Source of the DNA: Kocuria soli
GTDB taxonomy: Bacteria; Actinomycetota; Actinomycetes; Actinomycetales; Micrococcaceae
Assembly: GCF_003797835.1 (NCBI RefSeq)
Contig: NZ_RKMF01000003.1
Span: 62,001 to 126,000, forward strand
Length of the DNA stretch: 64,000 nt
Reading direction: 5' to 3'
The notes below the pieces were generated by a model, which saw only the letters and a list, made by a program, of their open reading frames with translations, was not told the origin of the DNA and did not search any database. Below, in pieces: positions 59,848-64,000 of the stretch (positions within the stretch are counted from its first letter, which is position 1; every line of letters begins with the position of its first letter). Position numbers and translations under genes: made by a program.

Positions 59848-62800
59848 GAGGGGTCTTCCTTCCGCAACTCGAGGTCGGGGTCCGTGACCCGCTCATTACC
59901 AGTCTCCACGGTGAGCCCGGCCCGCTGCTGGTACTCGGACACGAGCCGGGTGGCGGCTTCCCCGCGGGGCCTGCGGCCCGGCCGGATGTCACACATTCCC
60001 ACCTTGGATTCCTGGATGTGGACGTTCGGATCCAGCGTGATGCCCATGAGGTCGTTGGCCGAGTCACCGGTCACGACGGCGTCCGAACCCACACCCCAGT
60101 GATAGGGCAGCCCGATCTGGTGGATCCGGCGCCCTGCGACGTCCAGGGAGACCACGCGGTCGGTGACCAAAACCTTGGCCTCGATCACGGCGCGTGGGGA
60201 GACCAGGGTGGCCCATCCGTAGGGTTCCAGGCCACGCTCCTCCGCGAGTTCTGCTGAGATCTCACAGAACATCTCCGGCTGCAGTTCGGCCAGGTAGGGG
60301 AGCCAACGGCTCATGCCACCGGCGGTGTGCTGCTCGGTCAACCGGTACGTGGTGAACATGTACGGGTAGACCTCGTTGCCGGCCTGCCCGTACCTGGGGG
60401 CGGTGAGGTTGTCCCCGCGTGGAAACAGCTCGCGGGTGGGGCTGGGCTGTTGCGGGTACAACGGGTTGACCACGGGCGACTCCTGCGCCTCGTAGTGCGC
60501 GGGCAGCGGCCCGTCGACCATCCCCTTGGGCGCGAACAACCAGCCCTTGCCGTCGGACTGCATGATGAACGGATCGTCACCGGCCAGGGCAGCGGGGCCC
60601 CCGGCGTCGGGGTCGGGGACGGTGCCGGGCGCACGATCCACGGGGAAGTCCGGAACGTCAGGACCGGTCCACCGGCCCGCGTCCTGGTCCCACCAGATGA
60701 GCTTCTTGCGCTCACTCCACGGCTTGCCCTCCGGGTCCGCCGACGCGCGGTTGTACAGGATCCGTCGATTGGCCGGCCAGGCCCAGCCCCACTTGGAGGC
60801 GATCTGGTCCTGTTCCTGGCCCGGCATGCGGTCCGCGGCGTGGTTGATCCCGTCCGCGTACACGCCGGTGTAGATCCAGCAGCCACCGGAGGTGGAGCCG
60901 TCCGGCTTCATCTGGTTGAACGTGGACAGCGGCTTACCGGCGTCCTCTCCCGTCAGGAAGCGACCGTTGATCTCGGCGAGCACCGCCTCGGAGCTGGGGT
61001 CGCCGTCGTCGTGCAGCGGGTAGTCCCAGGTGAGGTCGAGCAGCGGTCGATCCCTGGGATCCTCCGAATCTGCCAGCTTGGCGCGGATGCGTTGACCGAG
61101 GTCGTGGAAGAACTTGAGCTCGCTCTGGCAGTCGCCCGGCGGTGTGACGGCCTGGTGGCGCCACTGCAACAGGCGTTGGGTCTGGGTGAACGTGCCCGAC
61201 TTCTCCACGTGCGTGGCGGCGGGGAAGAAGAAGACTTCCGTCTCGATGTCCTCCGTGCGCATCTCCCCGGATGCGATCTCCGGGCCGTCCTTCCACCAGG
61301 TGGCGGATTCGATCATGTTGAGGTCGCGCACCACCAGCCACTTGAGGTGGGACATGCCCATGCGCTGCATGCGGCCGTTCGCGGAGCCCACGGCGGGGTT
61401 CTGGCCCAGGATGAAGTACCCCTCGACCTCGTCGCGCATCATGGCTTCGAGCGTCTGGTAGGTGCCGTGCGGGCCGGTCAGGCGTGGGATGTAGTCGTAG
61501 GCCCAGTTGTTCTCGGGCTGCGATGCCTCTCCCCACCAGGCCTTGAGCAGGCTCACCGAATAGGCGTCGGCGTTGGCCCAGAAACCCTTCTGCTGCTTGG
61601 AGGCGATCGAGTCCAGGTAGTCCTGGAAGGTCTCCATGTCCACCGTGGGCATCGGGAGGTAGCCCGGGAGGATGTTGAACAGTGTGGGGATGTCCGTGGA
61701 CCCCTGGATGCTGGCGTGGCCGCGCAACGCCATGATGCCGCCACCCGGACGACCCATGTTGCCCAGCAGCAGTTGCAGGATCGATGCCGTGCGAATGAAC
61801 TGGGCACCCAGCGTGTGCTGCGTCCAACCCACCGCGTAGGCGAAGCACGTGGTGCGGTCACGTCCGGAGTTCTCGGTGATCGAACGCGCCAGGTACTCGA
61901 AGTCCTCCACGGAGACTCCACAGGTCTCCTGCACCATCTCCGGTGTGTAGCGGCTGTAGTGGCGCTTGAGGATCTGGAAGACCGTACGCGGGTCCTGCAG
62001 GGTGTCGTCCCGCATGGGACGTTTGGCCACGGGCGGGCCACCGCTGCCGTGCGATTCACCTTCGGCGCGGCCACTGGCGGAAGCGCCGTGCTCGGGCTCC
62101 GCACCGGCGTCGTCGTCGGTCTTGTACGCCCAGGACGAGCGGTCGTAGTGCCCGGTTTCGGGGTCGTACCCGGAGAACAGGCCGTCCAGGTCCTCGGTGT
62201 CCTTGAAGTCGTCGGAGATCAGGAAGGGCGCGTTGGTGTACGAGGTGACGTACTCCTTGAACCAGAGGTCGTTCTGGAGGACATGGTTGATCAGCGCACC
62301 CAGGAGCACGACGTCGGAACCTGCGCGGATGGGGACGTGCCGATCCGCGGAGGCTGAGGTACGCGTGAACCGGGGGTCCACGTGGATGACGCGGGCACCG
62401 CGAGCCTTGGCTTCAGCAACCCACTGGAATCCGACCGGATGGCACTCCGCCATGTTGGAACCCTGGATGACGATGCAGTCCGCATTCGCCATGTCTTGCA
62501 GCGATTGTGTGGCTCCGCCGCGGCCAAAAGAAGTTCCCAAACTGGGAACGGTGGCGGAGTGTCAAATACGCGCCTGGTTCTCGATCTGTATGGCTCCCGC
62601 GGCGGTGAAGAGTTTCTTGATCAGGTAGTTCTCTTCGTTGTCCAACGTGGCACCGCCCAGGGCGGCGATGCCCATGGTGCGGTTGAGTCTGCGGCCCTTG
62701 TCGTCCGCGTCCTGCCACTTGTTGCGGCGTGCCTCCAGGAAGCGGTCGGCCACCATCTCCACGGCCTGTTCCAGGTCCAGCTTCTGCCAGTCCTTGGCCC

Positions 62801-63128
62801 GCGGAGCCCGGTAGAGAACCTCGTACTGGCGGCCGGGGGCGTTGACCAGTTGCTCGCTGGCCGCGCCCTTGGGGCACAGACGGCCGCGGGAGATCGGAGA
62901 GTCCGGGTCACCTTCGATCTGGATGACCTTCTCGTCCTTGACGTACACCTTCTGCCCGCAGCCCACCGCGCAGTAGGGGCAGACGCTTTGCACCACGCGG
63001 TCGGCGGTGGCGTTGCGGGAGGTCAGTTCACGGGTGTGCTCGGACACCGTGGCGGAACTGCGCGCCGTGGAATCGGCGGTGCGCAGTTGCCGCACCACCG
63101 GCCACTCCAGGAAGCTGAACCGAGCCAT
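59844..63128 (-). CDS. Selenocysteine-containing formate dehydrogenase, catalytic subunit
   Basis: 1094 residues from ATG 63128, with an in-frame UGA (62562-62564) read as Sec189. N-terminal [4Fe-4S]: Cys50, 53, 57 and 85 (CPYCAVGC, LCPKG). The UGA sits in ENQARI-U-HSATVPSLGTSFGRG, the universal place of the active-site Sec in FdnG/FdhF proteins. Molybdopterin-guanine-dinucleotide domains follow (QGSNMAECHPVGFQW, GNMGRPGGGIMALRGHASIQG). No twin-arginine signal is seen, so the enzyme faces the cytoplasm. Oxidises formate to CO2. Read without Sec it appears as two broken ORFs. Confidence 0.94.
62533..62549 (-). promoter_or_regulatory. SECIS-like hairpin after the UGA codon
   Basis: In the mRNA, 12 nt past the UGA, GUUCCC-AGUUU-GGGAAC forms a perfect 6-bp stem (a seventh A-U pair would leave a GUU loop). 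The loop holds a G-U, as SelB needs in known bacterial SECIS elements; spacing resembles the E. coli fdhF element. The stem is inside the coding frame. Confidence 0.85.
62562..62564 (-). other. In-frame UGA decoded as selenocysteine
   Basis: The codon at the position of the catalytic Sec/Cys of formate dehydrogenases is TGA; the frame continues open for 905 more codons with full homology marks on both sides. The presence of selA, selB, selD and tRNA-Sec in the window supports decoding. Confidence 0.93.
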
Positions 63129-63215
63129 GGACTCAATCTAAACCACGTGAAGCAGGTCGCACAGGCGACTTGGTATTTGTGGCCATTGGTGGCTGAGATG
63201 GTCTGGGCGGGCGGC

Positions 63216-64000
63216 CTAACGACTGCGTGGCGGCGGCGCCGGAGCTCCCGCGGGCGGCGGGATCTTGGCGTAGCTCCGAACCGGGGTCGGCCCGGACGGG
63301 GCGTCGTCGTCGCTCTGTGCACTTGCTGTCCGCGGTCGCCCGGGTGCCGGATCCCAACCACGGTTGACCACCTTGAGCTGGACCAGGATTGCTGCACCCA
63401 GGACCAGCAGTCCGATGGCAAGCACCAAGACCAAGCCGCCGACCGCGCCCAGCTTGGCGGCCGATCCGACCGCCAGGCCGAACCAGCCGAAGTCGGCGTC
63501 GCCGAAGGTCGTGTTCTCGCCCCCGAAAGCACCCAGGACGGAGAGCAGGAACGCGGGCAGGAAGGTGATGATCAGACCGTTGACGAACCCTCCCGCCACG
63601 GCACCTCGCCGACCACCCGTGGCGTTGCCGTAGACGCCGGCCGCGCCACCCGTGAAGAAGTGGGGGACCAGGCCGGGCAGGATCAACGCGATCCCGAAGG
63701 CCGGGTTCAACCACGCCGACAGGACGGCCAGCCCCACCAGGCCTCCGGCGAAGCTCGAGGTGAAGCCCAGCAGCACGGCGTTCTGGGCGTAGGGGAACAC
63801 GATCGGGGCGTCCAGTGCGGGGATGGCGCCGGGGACGACCTTGGCGGCGATGCCCTGGAAGGCCGGGACCAGCTCACCCAGGATGGTCCGCACGCCGAAC
63901 AGGATCACGGCGACCGCCACACCGAACTGCAGGCCGTAGGTCACCGAGGTCATGAGGTAGTTGCCCACGCCCGTGGCCCCGCCCTCGAATGCCTGGAAGG
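63216..64000 (-). CDS. PTS ascorbate-specific IIC (UlaA-type) component, partial
   Basis: About 260 C-terminal residues are visible; the frame is open through the right edge, so the start is outside (GTG 63968 is internal). Family marks: GNYLMTSVTYGLQFGVAVAVILFGVRTILGELVPAFQGIA, KVVPGAIPALDAPIVFPYAQNAVLLGF, and LPGLVPHFFTGGAAGVYGN. Several hydrophobic segments, then a hydrophilic P/A-rich tail of about 50 residues. Transports a sugar acid such as ascorbate with phosphorylation. Ends 88 bp before the formate dehydrogenase gene start. Confidence 0.88.
   Translation of the reverse strand, partial: FQAFEGGATGVGNYLMTSVTYGLQFGVAVAVILFGVRTILGELVPAFQGIAAKVVPGAIPALDAPIVFPYAQNAVLLGFTSSFAGGLVGLAVLSAWLNPAFGIALILPGLVPHFFTGGAAGVYGNATGGRRGAVAGGFVNGLIITFLPAFLLSVLGAFGGENTTFGDADFGWFGLAVGSAAKLGAVGGLVLVLAIGLLVLGAAILVQLKVVNRGWDPAPGRPRTASAQSDDDAPSGPTPVRSYAKIPPPAGAPAPPPRSR

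Noticed and set aside
60327-62357. A 676-codon open frame on the + strand
   Set aside because: Antisense to the formate dehydrogenase gene; no recognisable motifs.
62562-62564. Frameshift or nonsense pseudogene of formate dehydrogenase
   Set aside because: The stop is a TGA at the catalytic Sec position, the frame does not shift, a SECIS-like hairpin follows, and all Sec machinery is nearby.

Overview
The window looks like chromosome from a high-GC, Gram-positive actinobacterium, most likely a Micrococcales member (Micrococcaceae-like). The reasons are uniformly G/C-rich third codon positions, many GTG starts, tightly overlapping (ATGA) operons, probable leaderless transcripts, and typical actinobacterial families: a DUF6318 lipoprotein, a holin-X/DUF3618 operon, an FBP-domain EF-G-binding protein and an actinobacterial-type Erm. 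Species cannot be fixed from the sequence alone.

Layout. (1) 1-5.0 kb: GntR-controlled catabolic operon with two AA_synth (PF06684) paralogues, an alpha/beta hydrolase, an aldehyde dehydrogenase, a 4-OT-like tautomerase and a luciferase-like flavin monooxygenase; substrate unknown. (2) 5.0-7.1 kb: MerR regulator with a divergent, internally deleted RBBP9-like hydrolase, then an erm 23S rRNA methyltransferase gene whose leader holds a short ORF with an R-D-R motif and mutually exclusive hairpins that can hide or expose the Shine-Dalgarno (SD) site. (3) 7.1-16.9 kb: hydroxy-acid catabolism, with a GntP permease, class III CoA-transferase, HMG-CoA-lyase-like enzyme, IclR, a SUMF1-domain protein, 3-hydroxybutyrate dehydrogenase-like SDR, Zn alcohol dehydrogenase, 3-hydroxyisobutyrate dehydrogenase-like enzyme and an MHS-type MFS importer divergent from a LysR gene. 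(4) 17.9-20.6 kb: redox and flavin proteins and a MOSC protein. (5) 20.7-29.5 kb: defence island, with an Abi_2/HEPN gene, a complete type I restriction-modification operon hsdM-hsdS-hsdR, and an AT-rich gene for an unrecognised multi-span membrane protein. (6) 29.6-51.1 kb: housekeeping and stress genes, including NDH-2-like and Lpd-like flavoproteins, HchA-like and KatE-like proteins, an Lrp regulator with a perfect palindrome, an FBP-TspO-SelO operon, NAT, ohrR-ohr and deoD. (7) 51.4-53.4 kb: long-form GAPDH and an SRPBCC protein. (8) 53.4-63.1 kb: a compact selenocysteine block with selB, selA, tRNA-Sec, selD and a three-gene membrane formate dehydrogenase whose catalytic subunit reads through an in-frame UGA (Sec189) followed by a SECIS-like hairpin. 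(9) 63.2-64 kb: the 3' part of an ascorbate-type PTS IIC (UlaA) gene running off the window.

The strongest stories are the self-contained Sec-decoding and formate-dehydrogenase block, the four-segment attenuator in front of erm, the defence island with its uncharacterised membrane protein, and the AA_synth/flavin-monooxygenase cluster.
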